Below, piece after piece: positions 63,181 through 64,000 of a stretch of 64,000 bases of DNA; the stretch's first letter is position 1; each line of letters starts with the position of its first letter. Made by a program: the position numbers and the translations under genes. Under the pieces are notes generated by a model. It was not told where the DNA came from. It saw only the letters and a program-made list of their open reading frames with translations, and ran no database searches. Source of the stretch: Bacteroides sp. (GTDB lineage: Bacteria > Bacteroidota > Bacteroidia > Bacteroidales > UBA7960); NCBI GenBank assembly GCA_036351255.1, contig JAZBOS010000054.1, positions 1-64,000 on the forward strand, given 5' to 3'.

Positions 63181-64000
63181 TTAGGGAACTTCAACCGTAT
63201 TCAGGATTTCATTAATGATATCCTCAGTAGTGATGTTTTCAGCCTCAGCCTCATAAGTCAGGCCAATGCGATGGCGCAATACATCGGCACAAACCGCCCT
63301 TACATCCTCGGGAATCACATAACCCCTGCGCTTAATGAAAGCAAAGGCTTTGGAGGCCAGTGCCAGGTTAATGCTTGCCCTGGGCGATCCGCCATAACTG
63401 ATTAGCGGTACAAACTTCTCAAGCTTAAATTCAGCGGGGAAGCGAGTAGCAAACACAATGTCCGTGATGTAATTTTCAATCTTCTCATCCAGGTAAACCT
63501 CGCGGGCCACATTGCGGGCCTTAACAATGTCAGAAGGCTCCAGCACAGGTTTGGTTTGTGGAAACTCCTCCAGCATATTGCGCCGCATAATCAGCTTCTC
63601 TTCCTCGCGGCTGGGATAGCCAATCATCACTTTCAGCATGAAACGATCCACCTGGGCTTCGGGCAAGGGATAGGTGCCTTCCTGTTCCAGGGGGTTTTCT
63701 GTGGCCAGCACAAGGAAGGGTTCATCCAGGGCAAAGCTGTGATCGCCAATGGTCACCTGGCGTTCCTGCATGGCTTCCAGCAAAGCACTCTGAACCTTGG
63801 CAGGGGCCCTGTTGATCTCATCGGCCAGAATAAAATTGGCAAAAACCGGTCCTTTCCGAACTACAAATTCCTCACGTTTCTGACTGTAAATCATCGTACC
63901 GATAAGGTCAGCAGGAAGCAGGTCGGGGGTAAACTGGATGCGGCTGAAACGGGCCTTGATGGTGTTGGCCAGCGATTTTATAGCCAGGGTTTTTGCCAGT
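63181..64000 (-). CDS. MoxR-family AAA+ ATPase (5' part outside the window)
   Basis: The C-terminal 272 residues of a MoxR-type AAA+ ATPase; the frame is open to the right edge, so the start and Walker A are outside. FSRIQFTPDLLPADLIGT, Walker B FILADEINRAPAKVQSALLEAMQERQV and sensor FLVLATENPLEQEGTYPLPEAQ are visible. An internal ATG at 63894 is not the start. It powers the Bat locus, whose order here is moxR, DUF58, DUF4381-like, batA, batB, batC, batD, batE. Confidence 0.94.
   Translation of the reverse strand, partial: LAKTLAIKSLANTIKARFSRIQFTPDLLPADLIGTMIYSQKREEFVVRKGPVFANFILADEINRAPAKVQSALLEAMQERQVTIGDHSFALDEPFLVLATENPLEQEGTYPLPEAQVDRFMLKVMIGYPSREEEKLIMRRNMLEEFPQTKPVLEPSDIVKARNVAREVYLDEKIENYITDIVFATRFPAEFKLEKFVPLISYGGSPRASINLALASKAFAFIKRRGYVIPEDVRAVCADVLRHRIGLTYEAEAENITTEDIINEILNTVEVP

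Noticed and set aside
1..64000. CRISPR arrays, tRNA or rRNA genes, insertion sequences, prophage
   Set aside because: I looked for regularly spaced repeats, cloverleaf-like acceptor stems, rRNA conserved blocks and transposase motifs and found none I can support.

Overview
The window is a chromosomal segment of a member of the Bacteroidota, most likely a Bacteroidales or Marinilabiliales-type lineage; the order is inferred and only the phylum is well supported. The evidence is a complete moxR/DUF58/batA-E locus, promoters of the phylum-specific form TTTG-N19-TAnnTTTG (clearest before trxA and before the serine-palmitoyltransferase-like gene), an S16 protein with a long acidic tail, a DUF349 repeat protein, DUF4369-thioredoxin lipoproteins, split transketolase subunits, and the mutL/tandem-rhomboid/endonuclease cluster. 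Genes are dense and almost all are core or housekeeping. I see no rRNA, tRNA, CRISPR array, insertion sequence, prophage or conjugative module.

Layout. 1-2.5 kb: the last codons of secA, then a thioesterase, an OsmC-like protein, a CoA-binding protein and a trans-sulfuration-type PLP enzyme, all forward. 2.6-8 kb: a patatin fused to an outer-membrane barrel, a DUF349 repeat protein and a PorT-like barrel. 8-13.4 kb: a LolC/E-type permease and clpB (reverse), then a glutamate/dicarboxylate symporter (forward), followed by a non-coding stretch holding a perfect 34-bp palindrome. 13.8-16.3 kb: three small lipoproteins and a degenerate receiver-Hpt protein. 16.3-18.1 kb: rpsP-rimM-trmN6 (reverse). 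18.4-24.4 kb: dnaE, trxA, a DUF58 protein and a PAS/GAF-like protein without a kinase (forward). 24.5-34.4 kb (reverse): the alpha-oxoamine synthase, an M23 peptidase, uvrB, a small barrel, an endonuclease/exonuclease/phosphatase protein, two rhomboids, mutL and a small membrane protein. 34.6-39.5 kb: a DUF6580-like membrane protein, a Spy-like protein, a thioredoxin-fold lipoprotein and putP, then a 650-bp non-coding stretch with nested inverted repeats. 39.5-48.3 kb: a class A penicillin-binding protein, an EamA transporter, an RQC-HRDC protein, a MEMO1-like protein, a lipoprotein plus PepSY membrane protein, an unrecognised protein, and an aspartase fused to a cyclic-nucleotide-binding domain. 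48.5-55.7 kb: ettA, a small membrane protein (reverse), then tktN-VWA-tktC-ECF sigma-anti-sigma candidate-Spy-like (forward). 55.8-64 kb: the reverse-strand Bat locus, running out of the window inside moxR.

How the genes fit together. Several groups concern the cell envelope: the Bat locus, the ECF sigma/anti-sigma/Spy-like set, LolE, the penicillin-binding protein, the M23 peptidase and the patatin barrel. Others cover replication and repair (dnaE, uvrB, mutL, RQC-HRDC) and protein synthesis and folding (rpsP-rimM, ettA, clpB, trxA).

The points I find most unusual are the cNMP-domain/aspartase fusion, the transketolase halves separated by a secreted von Willebrand A gene and followed immediately by an ECF sigma gene, a receiver-Hpt protein that has lost nearly all its phosphotransfer residues, and two intergenic inverted-repeat structures. 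No clearly new multi-gene defence or mobile system is visible.
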